A DNA stretch of 28,897 nt from an uncultured Muribaculaceae bacterium (GCA_910583795.1 CAJTZQ010000044.1:1-28897), one strand, 5' to 3'; counted from the first letter of the stretch, positions 1-8,606 are shown. The notes: generated by a model not told the origin, from the letters alone. Numbers and translations are program-made.

Positions 1-704
1 CTGAGACAGGTTTCAATCCACGCGCCCGTATGGGGCGCGACCCGGTGTTGCCTCCAAAAAGTTCAAGTTCTCGGAGTTTCAATCCACGCGCCCGTATGGG
101 GCGCGACGCGGCTCTCGTCGTCGCGGTTGCTCACTTTTTCAGTTTCAATCCACGCGCCCGTATGGGGCGCGACAATGATGTGATTGTTGCGAAGTCGTTT
201 ATTATTGGTTTCAATCCACGCGCCCGTATGGGGCGCGACTCGCAGACCTACTTCTGTGGTGTTGGCTGTATTTAGTTTCAATCCACGCGTCCGTATGGGG
301 CGCGACCCGACACCGTCGCCAACGCGAACTCTCTCGGGGGGTTTCAATCCACGCGCCCGTATGGGGCGCGACTTTTGATTGGTCGGCGTCGAGATAATAT
401 GTGTCAGTTTCAATCCACGCGCCCGTATGGGGCGCGACTTGTAAACCAACGCCTGACCCGATGACGGAGCAGTTTCAATCCACGCGCCCGTATGGGGCGC
501 GACAGGTGTTCTGCCCTCTCGCCGACACGTAGCCGTCGGTTTCAATCCACGCGCCCGTATGGGGCGCGACGCTTTTTTAAAAATCGGGCCTTACTGCGAG
601 TACAAGGTTTCAATCCACGCGCCCGTATGGGGCGCGACCTCAAGTCCCTCCCGGCAGTCACCGACACTACCGGTTTCAATCCACGCGCCCGTATGGGGCG
701 CGAC
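1..704 (-). CRISPR. Type I-C CRISPR array, 11 repeats and 10 complete spacers; left end outside the window
   Basis: Eleven 32-nt repeats start at 10, 76, 142, 208, 275, 341, 407, 472, 539, 607 and 673. On the + strand each begins GTTTCAATCCACGCGC and ends ATGGGGCGCGAC. Spacers are 33-36 nt and all different. Bases 1-9 are the end of another spacer, so the array continues leftward. Read on the minus strand, the repeat is 3 nt, a 6-bp stem (GCGCCC/GGGCGC) with loop CATAC, and the tail GTGGATTGAAAC. That is the usual type I-C form, in which Cas5 cuts to leave the 11-nt handle TGGATTGAAAC. The array is therefore transcribed leftward, like the cas genes, and its leader is on the right. The repeat at 275-306 carries one C-to-T change (CGCGTCCG), which weakens one stem pair. 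All other repeats are identical, which fits an active or recently active array. Confidence 0.99.
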
Positions 705-1000
705 AGCATTGTATATAAATGCTTTTATTTGAGGATTTTTTATGATCCTTTACGCGAAAGTAATAAAAATTTTTGAATAATTCGTTGTCTCAAAAATAAA
801 ATTCTATTATTAGCTTAATATTAAGGACGTTGTGAATTCGCGAATGTAAGCTGGTTTTATGCAATGCCAAAGGTTCGCGGAGGTACTTATAATAGCCTCT
901 TTTGTGTCTTGTGCAAATTTAGAAATTCTTGTTATGAAATCCAATATTCTTCGAAATTATTTGCACATAAATGTCCTATAGACGAACTTATTGAGGAATA
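705..1000 (-). promoter_or_regulatory. CRISPR leader with candidate array promoter
   Basis: This AT-rich, gene-free stretch lies between cas2 and the leader-proximal repeat (673-704), where leaders sit. Read leftward it holds two perfect matches to the Bacteroidetes -7 box TAnnTTTG: TATTTTTG at 798-791 and TAAATTTG at 921-914. The first would start transcription about 80 nt before the first repeat. No clear -33 TTTG was found at the right distance for either, so the exact promoter is uncertain. No intrinsic terminator was seen after cas2, so read-through from the cas operon into the array is possible. Confidence 0.6.
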
Positions 1001-1291
1001 TCAAATAATCAAAGCAGAATTAGTGTCAAGGGCGCGATTGAGTCCTATGGATTCAATATGACGTTCCCAGTTACTGCCTAAAAAATAAAAGCGAATACTA
1101 TCTGTTGAGTTATTAATTATTTTTTTAAGTTTCTCACGAAGTATGACAAATTGAGCCTCAGAGAGGACGCATTCAAATACTGAATTTTGCACACGATGAC
1201 CATAGTTTACACATTCGCGTGCGACCTGGCGTAGTCGTTTACGTCCTTCCCCTGTAGATGTCTCTACGTCGTATGTTATTAGTATAAGCAT
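1001..1291 (-). CDS. cas2: Cas2, CRISPR adaptation endoribonuclease-fold protein (type I-C)
   Basis: This 96-aa protein has the standard Cas2 length. It forms the central dimer of the Cas1-Cas2 integrase, which inserts new spacers at the leader-repeat junction. The N-terminal strand MLILITYDV holds the conserved Asp8, and the RVQNSVFECVL and DSIRFYFLG motifs are typical of the I-C subfamily. It is the last gene of the cas operon, 5 nt after cas1, and its stop codon faces the leader. Family assignment is certain. Nuclease activity is not needed for adaptation in well-studied systems and cannot be judged here. Confidence 0.97.
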   Translation of the reverse strand: MLILITYDVETSTGEGRKRLRQVARECVNYGHRVQNSVFECVLSEAQFVILREKLKKIINNSTDSIRFYFLGSNWERHIESIGLNRALDTNSALII

Positions 1292-1296
1292 ATTGG

Positions 1297-2319
1297 TTAT
1301 TTGATTAGAAACGGTGGATAAATTTCAATACTGTCGCGAATGGCGCGGGCAAGCAGTTGGCTCTGCACATAAGGTAATAATCCTATCTGTATCTTTTCGT
1401 TTAGGAACGGATGTGTGATTATCTCTTTCTTTCGTTGTTGCCATGCCTGAAGAATGGTTTTGCGCCCGTCATCTGTTGTTGTAACGGTGTCTTCTCCCTG
1501 AGAGATAAAATCGCGTCCGCTTACCTGTCGTCTGTTAATAAGCGAAAGCACTAATCGGTCTCCGAGATATGCTCTCATTTCTTCCATAATATCAAGGGCA
1601 AGAGATGGGCGTCCCGGGCGAATGGTGTGGAACAAACCGACGTATGGATCCAGTCCTACAGATTCAAGAGCAGCTGTACAATCATTGGCGATAAGTGTAT
1701 ATATAAACGAAAGCATGCAGTTTACAGCATCTCGAGGGGGACGGCGGTTTCTACCGTTAAAGTGGAATACTGGATCAGTAGTACGCAATAAATGGGTGAA
1801 TACAGAGAAATAAGCAGAGGCTGCATCTCCTTCGTGTCCACGCAATTCGTCGTTTGAAGTTGATTTCAATGCCAATTTTTTACAGTTTTTCAGTTTCCTT
1901 TCAACTTCTTCAATACTTGTGTTACTCCCGTAATCACGTAATTGTCTTAGCAATATCTGCCGGTAATTGTTGATTTTGGCGGCTATTAAGATTCGTGCAA
2001 GCGATAGCGAGTAGTTTGGGTCTGACGCCAAACGATATTGTCGTGTCCTAAGTAAGACATTCCCTGTAACTGGTCCTTGAAATCGACCAATAAACCTGCC
2101 ATTGGGCGAAAGAAATGTCAAAGAGACACCATTATCAGCACACAGTTTCATCAATCCCGGGCTTGCTCCCATATAACCAAATGTTACTATATGCTCAATA
2201 TTGACGATAGGAATGCGGAAAACTTCTTGCTGTTTTACTGATATAACGGCATTCAGACCATCCTTTGAAAGATATGCCTCCGGTGTAGTTACATAAAGTG
2301 TATTAAGAAGTTTCCTCAT
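1297..2319 (-). CDS. cas1: Cas1 spacer integrase (type I-C)
   Basis: The 340-aa product has the normal length for I-C Cas1. Cas1 is the metal-dependent integrase that joins prespacers to the array. Metal-ligand candidates are Glu163 in LRGHEGDAASAYF, His231 in GLFHTIRPGRPSLALD, and Asp243/Glu246 in ALDIMEEMR, all in the expected order and spacing. The N-terminal half forms the beta domain and the C-terminal half the helical catalytic domain. The gene start overlaps the 3' end of cas4 by 17 nt, which suggests translational coupling and fits the known Cas4-Cas1 complex in type I-C. I see no disruption, so adaptation should be intact. Confidence 0.98.
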   Translation of the reverse strand: MRKLLNTLYVTTPEAYLSKDGLNAVISVKQQEVFRIPIVNIEHIVTFGYMGASPGLMKLCADNGVSLTFLSPNGRFIGRFQGPVTGNVLLRTRQYRLASDPNYSLSLARILIAAKINNYRQILLRQLRDYGSNTSIEEVERKLKNCKKLALKSTSNDELRGHEGDAASAYFSVFTHLLRTTDPVFHFNGRNRRPPRDAVNCMLSFIYTLIANDCTAALESVGLDPYVGLFHTIRPGRPSLALDIMEEMRAYLGDRLVLSLINRRQVSGRDFISQGEDTVTTTDDGRKTILQAWQQRKKEIITHPFLNEKIQIGLLPYVQSQLLARAIRDSIEIYPPFLIK

Positions 2320-2974
2320 AGAGATTGGTTTTAAGGTAATTATTCACAGCCGTTTGAGAAGGTGTTTTTGGCATGCATTCGTGAAAAAGGGAGCAGTTTC
2401 GGCAATGAGGTTTGTAGATAGATGCCGGAATTATTCCTGCGTCAAAAATTCGATGCATTTCAATAGCACACTCTACTGTAAAAGCCCGGATTTCATTGTC
2501 AATTTCAAATGTGATTCGACTGTTGCTATCTCCATAATAAATAGAACATTCCGATATAACAGTCTGGAACATTCCCTCAAGACAAATTGCCTGAGCCACG
2601 ACCTGCACTTTGTCGCGCAGGTCGGGCTTAGGTCTTCCATGTTTATATTCGATGGGATGCATACGCCAGTATCCGGGATATGACGGATGAATGACTGATC
2701 TTTCGGATGTTGTCGATGGAATTAACTCCACGGCATCACTGAATCCATAAAGTCCGAGACTTGCCGAGGCGATCGCAACCCTTCTGAGTGTGATCAAATC
2801 ACCATTTTTCTGTCTATAAGCAGGATTGTCGGCATTATTGTGCATTATCTGACCCTCCGCAGTGAGTCGGTTGTCGTCCCATATCTGCTCTATATGAATC
2901 ATAGCCCATTGATGTGGACAGAATACATAGTGTTGTATTCCTGATAACATTAAATAATTATCGGGGTCAAACAT
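2303..2974 (-). CDS. cas4: Cas4, PAM-selecting prespacer nuclease
   Basis: This 223-aa RecB-family exonuclease carries an iron-sulfur cluster. The four cluster cysteines are Cys19 (VFCPHQW) and Cys191, Cys194 and Cys200 (HCRNCSLFHEC). RecB motifs are present as Asp80 in GFSDAVEL, Glu109-Lys111 in IEYKHGRP, and a glutamine motif around QVVAQAI (124-130). In type I-C, Cas4 works with Cas1-Cas2 to trim prespacers and keep only those beside the right PAM. It lies 12 nt after cas7 and overlaps cas1, so it belongs to the adaptation half of the operon. All catalytic and cluster residues look present. Confidence 0.97.
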   Translation of the reverse strand: MFDPDNYLMLSGIQHYVFCPHQWAMIHIEQIWDDNRLTAEGQIMHNNADNPAYRQKNGDLITLRRVAIASASLGLYGFSDAVELIPSTTSERSVIHPSYPGYWRMHPIEYKHGRPKPDLRDKVQVVAQAICLEGMFQTVISECSIYYGDSNSRITFEIDNEIRAFTVECAIEMHRIFDAGIIPASIYKPHCRNCSLFHECMPKTPSQTAVNNYLKTNLYEETS

Positions 2975-2986
2975 AGCACTTGATAA

Positions 2987-3856
2987 TCAGATTACTTCGA
3001 TGATTTCCACGTTTGCAGGGCAGTTATCCCGATCTATTACAATCCGATAGTCGGCAAAGCTTCGATTTGTTTTCTCCTTGTCAATCTGCTCTATGCTTAC
3101 AAGATCAAAAAGTTTGTTTGCCGGAGCATTGCCTAATACGCTACCGTGTTTGAATACAATCAGACGACGTGCACTCATAAGTCCGCGTGCTGCGGAGCGG
3201 TCGCAGTCAAACATATTGGAGAGAGCTTCCCATACGAGATCAAGATCCTCCTCACTGAAGCCGGTCTGTTGCGCAAGATTAGCTGACACAAATCCTCGTG
3301 CCACGTACAGTCCGTAAGGAACGGTGGATTTTCGACCGATAGTGCGGTTGCCACCAGCCTGTTTATCAGATTCTTTGTCAGACGCTACTGCCATTCGGGT
3401 GATGGAATGTTCCTGACTGATAATGGGACTTACCGAACGACCGAATGTCAACTGTATGGGACCACGCACCTGTCCGGCATTTTTAGTTTTTTCGCCTGTC
3501 GACATAACGGCGCCGAAAGTACGGACATCAAAATAGCGGCGGCACATCACGTCGCGTGCTGCATCGGTTTTGTCTGCCTCTTTTGCATTTTTCACACGTT
3601 CATCCTCATAGGCGCCCTCAATAGCTTTATTGAGAACAGCCTTTTCTTTTATGAAGATATCGTAGCCTTCAGCACACCCTTTGACCACTTGCACGTAGTT
3701 GCGTATTTTGCGTTTCAGGCAGACATCACTTACCAGTCCTTCGCCTGTCTCTGCGTCCATACGAGGGAGATTGCCGGAATCCGGATCGCCATTGGGGTTG
3801 CCGTCCTGTACATCAAAAATGTAAATAAAATCGTAGCGATTGTTGATCTTGCTCAT
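2987..3856 (-). CDS. cas7: Cas7 (Csd2), Cascade backbone subunit
   Basis: The 289-aa protein belongs to the Csd2 subfamily of Cas7, which polymerises along the crRNA spacer and forms the Cascade backbone. The signature near the N-terminus, FDVQDGNPNGDPDSGNLPR followed by GLVSDVCLKRKIRNYV, is highly typical of I-C. Cas7 thumbs insert into the guide-target duplex and flip out every sixth base, which matters for the self-target described at 8549-8585. The gene lies 12 nt after cas8c and 12 nt before cas4, with the same direction and tight spacing as the rest of the operon. Confidence 0.97.
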   Translation of the reverse strand: MSKINNRYDFIYIFDVQDGNPNGDPDSGNLPRMDAETGEGLVSDVCLKRKIRNYVQVVKGCAEGYDIFIKEKAVLNKAIEGAYEDERVKNAKEADKTDAARDVMCRRYFDVRTFGAVMSTGEKTKNAGQVRGPIQLTFGRSVSPIISQEHSITRMAVASDKESDKQAGGNRTIGRKSTVPYGLYVARGFVSANLAQQTGFSEEDLDLVWEALSNMFDCDRSAARGLMSARRLIVFKHGSVLGNAPANKLFDLVSIEQIDKEKTNRSFADYRIVIDRDNCPANVEIIEVI

Positions 3857-3868
3857 AATATTTTGTAT

Positions 3869-4249
3869 TTAGTTATTGTCGTTTTCTACTTTATTTTCTT
3901 CATCTTTATGGGTATATAAATCACCCATTTGATGATGGTGGCCTATCACAAAACCTCCTTGTCTATTTATATCCAATTGCGTAGGAAATACGGGGGAAGA
4001 GATTTTTGCCAAAATCTCTTGTCTAATTTTTTCGATGTATATTTTGAAGCCAGGAGAGTTTATCTTGCTAAGATGATGTTCTGTCAGTTTAATCAATGTC
4101 GGGAATACCTTGGCAGGGCTGGACATAGCCGCACCAAGGTATTTGTCGGCAAATGTAGAAGTTCCCAATGCTTTTCTCTGCGTGTATTCAAGTACGGCGA
4201 AGAGGCGGCCGCACAGGTAGCCGATGTTTTTTTCTTCTTTGTTAAGCAT
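3869..4249 (-). CDS. Candidate internal translation product Cas11c within cas8c
   Basis: In studied type I-C systems the small subunit Cas11c is translated from an internal start near the 3' end of cas8c. Here the in-frame Met470 (ATG at 4249-4247) begins MLNKEEKNIGYLCGRLFAVL and gives a 126-aa product, close to the known Cas11c size. It starts just before the conserved GRLFAVLE helix. The 25 nt before it are A-rich (AAACAAACAAAAACAAC), a favourable context in Bacteroidetes, which rarely use Shine-Dalgarno sites. The start itself is inferred, and another nearby codon could be used. Confidence 0.5.
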   Translation of the reverse strand: MLNKEEKNIGYLCGRLFAVLEYTQRKALGTSTFADKYLGAAMSSPAKVFPTLIKLTEHHLSKINSPGFKIYIEKIRQEILAKISSPVFPTQLDINRQGGFVIGHHHQMGDLYTHKDEENKVENDNN

Positions 4250-5656
4250 TACTGTGAGTTGTTTTTGTTTGTTTCTGTCAATTCGATTAAGATATGCTTT
4301 GATAATAGCTGCACGCACGATGTCGATCTTATGGTCAGCATGAATGCGGAGTATCACCTGTTGCATCAATGAATAGGGATATGGGCGCCCTTCGACAATA
4401 CTTTTGACTATTGCTTCGGGCAGATTGGACTTAATGTCAGATACTTTTCCATTGACTGTAATAGCACGCAGGATATTGTATAGACCGGTATACGTTTTTT
4501 TATCCGTTCGCCTGTCTGCTATTTCCATATCTTCATGATGTTTCAGCATGTTTGATGCGAAATCTCTGAGCGAGGTGTCGCTCCAGTGGGTTACTGCTAT
4601 TCTTGCAGAGTTTGGTGCGAGTCCAAGAATATAAAAGCGGTCAGTGAGTGCTCCCGGCACATTGCCGTAATATATTGACTCGAACACCTTTGTTACAGTC
4701 TCCACTCTTACATTCGGATCATCTTCGTCAGTTTCTTCTATGTCATCGTCGAATCCGTTCAGCTCTTTTGCCAATGCATTTTCAAGCATGACTGTCGCTT
4801 CCGAGTTTGATGATCCCCAGAAAACGAACGTTCTGTTACCGATGATGTATTTGTTTTGAGATCCTTTGCCAAGCAGTCGGTTGAGGGCTGTCGTATAGCT
4901 TGCCTCAGCCTCTTTGGATATAGGAGCATTGAGGCCTTTTTGCTTTCCATACGAATCATAGCCGGAATTAATTTGGAATGACACGAGGCGTGCAGTTGCC
5001 TGAGAGCCAGGTATGGGTGTAGGAGAGGTGGATTCAACCGGCTCGCATGGCTTGCCGGATATGAGGCAAATTGACTGTTTCTCTGAATCTTCATTGCCGG
5101 ATGAGTCTGCTATTTCATTTTCAAGACAAGGTTCTTCGGCAACTATTTCTGGAACTGTGTCAGTAGCTTTGTCAAGACGATAAGAGATGTTTACTGTCGG
5201 TTTTTTAATAATCTCCTGCCACATGTGGTGAGCATAAAGATTTTCCAAACCTCCGTTTTCATAGAAAAGACATACCGCTTTTAAAGCCGTATTCTCCGGA
5301 TATTTTGACGAGACTGCTTTGAATTTATCAACGAGGGCGTTATGTTTCAAGGCGGCTTTCCTAAGCAGTTCAGCCTGACGCTCGGGGGAATTTTTAGGGC
5401 TGGGTGCGACATAGTTACATGTGTATTCCACATTGTCCCAAAACAGGTAGGGCTTGGGTGCAGTACCTGATCTGACCCCTTTGACCACAAGATAGGGCGT
5501 ACCGTGTTTATTATCTTCAGAGCGGTAATCTTCCACGTCTATCAAATTCCCGTCGGCATCCAATACAATTATAAATGAGATCTCCTTATATTCCCAGCCT
5601 TGTGGGGCGAGATCACCACAACGGTGATAGTAGTCGTATAATGCTTTGAGTATCAT
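3869..5656 (-). CDS. cas8c: Cas8c (Csd1), large Cascade subunit
   Basis: The 595-aa product has the usual length of Csd1, the signature protein of type I-C. It reads the PAM and helps open the target DNA. It begins MILKALYDYYHRCGDLAPQGW, the usual Csd1 start. The C-terminal part contains NIGYLCGRLFAVLEYTQRKALG, the conserved region that in other I-C systems is also made separately as the small subunit Cas11c. Its start overlaps the cas5 stop by 4 nt, indicating translational coupling. The middle (about residues 165-225) is an acidic, low-conservation linker. Confidence 0.96.
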   Translation of the reverse strand: MILKALYDYYHRCGDLAPQGWEYKEISFIIVLDADGNLIDVEDYRSEDNKHGTPYLVVKGVRSGTAPKPYLFWDNVEYTCNYVAPSPKNSPERQAELLRKAALKHNALVDKFKAVSSKYPENTALKAVCLFYENGGLENLYAHHMWQEIIKKPTVNISYRLDKATDTVPEIVAEEPCLENEIADSSGNEDSEKQSICLISGKPCEPVESTSPTPIPGSQATARLVSFQINSGYDSYGKQKGLNAPISKEAEASYTTALNRLLGKGSQNKYIIGNRTFVFWGSSNSEATVMLENALAKELNGFDDDIEETDEDDPNVRVETVTKVFESIYYGNVPGALTDRFYILGLAPNSARIAVTHWSDTSLRDFASNMLKHHEDMEIADRRTDKKTYTGLYNILRAITVNGKVSDIKSNLPEAIVKSIVEGRPYPYSLMQQVILRIHADHKIDIVRAAIIKAYLNRIDRNKQKQLTVMLNKEEKNIGYLCGRLFAVLEYTQRKALGTSTFADKYLGAAMSSPAKVFPTLIKLTEHHLSKINSPGFKIYIEKIRQEILAKISSPVFPTQLDINRQGGFVIGHHHQMGDLYTHKDEENKVENDNN

Positions 5657-6327
5657 CTTATCAACTTTTCGCTTGAGGGTGAAGGCACTTCTATAGTTCC
5701 GTTGACCATCATGGGATGATAGTATATCGGCTTGATATTTTTGGCGTTATTGAAGTCCATGTCATACAGCATAAGCCCGAGATCACGCGATTCAGGAATT
5801 GGCTGCGATGTCTTATCTTCATTACTCTCGACGAAGCGGAATGACGCTGAGCATTCACGAGTGCCAAGATAAGGTTGATTGAAACATTGACCGGAGCGGG
5901 CACGGCGTTCGAACATGGCGTTGTATTTCCCGGGATTTTCGTCCGTTGAATCCTGCTTGTTATTTGTTTTGCGTTTGCCGACGGGCACAAATACCTGATG
6001 CGCATAAATACGATACCTCACATCACGAAGCATAATGGCACTTTTTTGCTGGCGATTATCTTCAATGTAAATTTGCCGTTTACGAGTATTGGCAGTAGCT
6101 CCAACTTCGTTGCGACGTATGGAAGTTGTTCGTATCGGGGCAAGCACCTCGATTCGCGTAACTTCCCATCGGATGGCAGGTTTCCAGAATATCGCCTCGA
6201 ATATTGCCCGGGCTGCCGAAGGGGTGATGACTTCATAGCTGACACGCTCTACCTTGAATTCGGGACGGGTAAAGCACGCCAGATCTCCCCATACCTCAAG
6301 ACAATATTCCTTGTCTTGGTATTCCAT
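5653..6327 (-). CDS. cas5: Cas5 (Cas5d/Cas5c), pre-crRNA processing endoribonuclease
   Basis: This 224-aa RAMP protein starts with EYCLEVWGDLACFTRPEFKVERVSYEVITPSAARAIFEAIFWKP, a strong Cas5d signature. Type I-C lacks Cas6, so Cas5d cuts the repeat hairpin and holds the 11-nt 5' handle. A candidate catalytic histidine is His110 in RIYAHQVF, at the place of the His/Lys pair known in Cas5d. The stop overlaps the cas8c start by 4 nt, and cas3 ends 21 nt upstream. The same enzyme would be expected to recognise the pseudo-repeat hairpin at 8691-8722, which keeps the stem-to-handle geometry. Confidence 0.96.
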   Translation of the reverse strand: MEYQDKEYCLEVWGDLACFTRPEFKVERVSYEVITPSAARAIFEAIFWKPAIRWEVTRIEVLAPIRTTSIRRNEVGATANTRKRQIYIEDNRQQKSAIMLRDVRYRIYAHQVFVPVGKRKTNNKQDSTDENPGKYNAMFERRARSGQCFNQPYLGTRECSASFRFVESNEDKTSQPIPESRDLGLMLYDMDFNNAKNIKPIYYHPMMVNGTIEVPSPSSEKLIR

Positions 6328-6348
6328 AATTTTAAAATTAGAATATTG

Positions 6349-8553
6349 TTATTTAATTAATATTTCTTCAAGCCAATGGTTGTCCACCTTTAAGCCAACA
6401 TCCGGCAAATATTGTTCTTTGTCAGATATGTACCATATGCCGTCAATGATTTCTTTAGCCAAAGCTCCCTTGATCAGCCGGTCAAAATCGGATTTACGTA
6501 TGGCAACGGAATATTGAACAAGTTGATTGAGCAACGTTTTTGATACACCTTTTTCTCTCAAGTCTCTAATAAGTTCCGGTGAATTATCCCAATGGACAAT
6601 CACATTTATCGAATTATCGCTGATAAGTCTGAACTGTTGAGCTGCCGTGGCAAATGACAACGCTGTAGGATGAGAAAGCAAACGCTTTATCAGATCAATT
6701 TCTTGCTTCGGTCCTTCATCGAATGATGTCGTTCTTCCATATAACTGAATAAAGTATTTTCTCATGAGATCAGGAGCAAAATAATCCTTTTCTGGCGTGA
6801 TACGTAGTCTTTTGCATGCGGCTGACGTTCGCGACAGATGCCCCGAAGGCAAAGGATGTTCCTTTGTAAGACTGAATACGTAGGTCGTGCCAATGGGCAG
6901 AATCCCTTCACGGTTGCATCTTCCAGCCGCCTGAAGGATAGAATCGAGCCCCGCCTCCTGTCTGTATACAACCGGAAAATCAATATCAATTCCAGCCTCG
7001 ATAAGTTGGGTAGACACTACACGCACAATTCCGTTGCCAGGGGATTTTAGAGCTTCCTTTAACCGGCTAAGCTGTTGCCTGATATGTGCCGGACACATCA
7101 TTTTTGACAGATGTATTGTTTCCCCATCATGAGGAAGACGAGAGAATATTTCCTGCGCATCCTGCCTGGTGTTGACAATACACAGCACACGTGGATGTTG
7201 TAAAAGCCGTTCGGCTATCGAATCATAAGTGCTTGATTCTGTATCAAAATGAATGTCTGCCCGGCGCAGATGATCGTGTAGCTGAAATGAATCCGGGACA
7301 ATCTCTGTAATATTATCAATTCCGTTAAGATTTGCCATACCCGATATCCCACGATATTTCCCTTTTAAAGCAGGCATACTTGCAGTTGTGAATAGAACTG
7401 ACATTCCGAAATATTCATGATATGCCTTAAGGGCATCGACAATCGGCTGAAGATGACCTATCGGTAATGCCTGCACCTCGTCAAGAATAAGCACGCTGTT
7501 GCAAAGATTGTGTAGCTTGCGGCATTTCGATGGTCGTGAGGCATACATAGATTCAAACAACTGTACATTAGTGGTTATAACGATCGGGCTGTCCCAGTTT
7601 TCGGTTGCAAGTTTCAAAGGGTAGTCGCTATTAGAATCCTCCTCGTCTTTGAAATTTACTGCCGAGTGATGTTCCACCACATTATTGGTTCCGAAGATGC
7701 CACGCAACACTTCAGCAGTTTGAGTAATAATCGAAGTGTAGGGAATGGCGATAATAATGCGTTTCTTGCCGTTTGCGAGTGCATGACCGATTGCCCAGAC
7801 CATCGATGAAAGTGTCTTTCCTCCACCTGTAGGAACTGTCAGGCTGTAAAAACCGGAAGGAAGAGCCATTGTGTCGCGACATTGTTGCTGCACACGCTTG
7901 CGTATACGATTTACGGGCGTGTCCGGTGTCTTTTTGTTTAATTCATCAAGGTAAATATCCAAAGATTTTTGCAGTATCTCAAGAGAATCACCGCGTTGTC
8001 GCCCTGCTGACTGCTCCGGTTGCATAAATTTCTCCGTATCAAGATAATCGGCATCCACCAATGACGAAAACAATAATCGGACCAAATGATGCCAGTATCT
8101 GAGCGAAGGAAGGGGGCCTATTTTAACAGACTCTATTCCAGGATTATTTGTATCGATGTCTTCAGGAATATTTTTTTCTTTTAGTTTCTCATAGTCCGTA
8201 TAGTCATAAAGCCCTGCATGATGACCGGCTATTGGCATCCCGATTAAATCCCGATATTTGTATTTTTCCGGTGCCAAGAGAGCCCCTACAAATGCATGTG
8301 GAGTTTTCTCGACATGTCCGGCAACATCTTCATATCCGCTCATTTTGCGAATGTATCGCTGAAAACCTCTCTGCTCCTTTCCTTTATCATGAAGCAATCC
8401 CATAGTATACCCAACTTCACCCCAGCCAAAATCATTTGCGAAATCGGCTGCGAGACGGGCTACGCCTTCACAGTGGTCACTATTAGACTGCACAGCCATA
8501 TCCGATGGTCTGACGTGAGCTATAATGGAGTTTTTATGCATTAGATTGTTCAT
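6349..8553 (-). CDS. cas3: Cas3, HD nuclease and DExH helicase (effector of type I interference)
   Basis: The 734-aa protein joins an N-terminal HD nuclease to a superfamily 2 helicase. HD residues visible are His27, His55-Asp56 (GLLHDKGK), His111-His112 (AGHHAG) and Asp167 (LVDADY). Helicase motifs are Walker A VPTGGGKT (240-247), DEVQ (358-361), TAS (390-392) and QAAGRCNREG (motif VI). Cascade bound to a matched target recruits Cas3, which unwinds and degrades the DNA. It is the first gene of the operon, so its 5' end and promoter (8579-8586) control all seven genes. The start ATG at 8553-8551 lies inside the proposed self-target of the crRNA-like RNA. Met5 is an alternative start. Confidence 0.98.
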   Translation of the reverse strand: MNNLMHKNSIIAHVRPSDMAVQSNSDHCEGVARLAADFANDFGWGEVGYTMGLLHDKGKEQRGFQRYIRKMSGYEDVAGHVEKTPHAFVGALLAPEKYKYRDLIGMPIAGHHAGLYDYTDYEKLKEKNIPEDIDTNNPGIESVKIGPLPSLRYWHHLVRLLFSSLVDADYLDTEKFMQPEQSAGRQRGDSLEILQKSLDIYLDELNKKTPDTPVNRIRKRVQQQCRDTMALPSGFYSLTVPTGGGKTLSSMVWAIGHALANGKKRIIIAIPYTSIITQTAEVLRGIFGTNNVVEHHSAVNFKDEEDSNSDYPLKLATENWDSPIVITTNVQLFESMYASRPSKCRKLHNLCNSVLILDEVQALPIGHLQPIVDALKAYHEYFGMSVLFTTASMPALKGKYRGISGMANLNGIDNITEIVPDSFQLHDHLRRADIHFDTESSTYDSIAERLLQHPRVLCIVNTRQDAQEIFSRLPHDGETIHLSKMMCPAHIRQQLSRLKEALKSPGNGIVRVVSTQLIEAGIDIDFPVVYRQEAGLDSILQAAGRCNREGILPIGTTYVFSLTKEHPLPSGHLSRTSAACKRLRITPEKDYFAPDLMRKYFIQLYGRTTSFDEGPKQEIDLIKRLLSHPTALSFATAAQQFRLISDNSINVIVHWDNSPELIRDLREKGVSKTLLNQLVQYSVAIRKSDFDRLIKGALAKEIIDGIWYISDKEQYLPDVGLKVDNHWLEEILIK

Positions 8554-8585
8554 ATAAGTTTAATATAATGTTTGTTTGCAAAATT
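8549..8585 (+). promoter_or_regulatory. Self-target (PAM plus partial protospacer) of the crRNA-like RNA over the cas3 start and promoter
   Basis: On the + strand TTC at 8549-8551, the known type I-C PAM, is followed directly by ATATAAGTTTAATA (8552-8565). The pseudo-spacer at 8723-8736 reads ATATATGTTTACTA. Positions 1-5, 7-11 and 13-14 match, and the only two mismatches are at 6 and 12. Pairing then ends. A Cascade footprint of normal length would cover the cas3 start codon, the likely transcription start and the -7 box at 8579-8586. Match and PAM are seen directly; repression is inferred from how Cascade binds. Confidence 0.75.
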
Positions 8586-8586
8586 A
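8579..8586 (-). promoter_or_regulatory. Candidate -7 box of the cas operon promoter
   Basis: Read leftward this is TAATTTTG, a perfect match to the Bacteroidetes TAnnTTTG box, 26 nt upstream of the cas3 ATG. Transcription would start near 8572 with a leader of about 18 nt. No good -33 TTTG lies at 19-20 nt. Instead that position is occupied by the perfect dyad ATCATGAT (8607-8614), so an activator or shared operator is possible. Confidence 0.55.
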
Positions 8587-8606
8587 AGTAAAAATTATGA
8601 TTGTCT

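Noticed and set aside
30..776. Several ORFs across the first 780 bases with repeated FNPRARMGRD or VAPHTGAWIET peptides
   Set aside because: They are translations of the CRISPR repeats and spacers, not genes.
864..1061. 65-aa + strand ORF in the leader, cysteine-containing
   Set aside because: It overlaps the end of cas2 in antisense, lies in the leader, has no recognisable family and no promoter.
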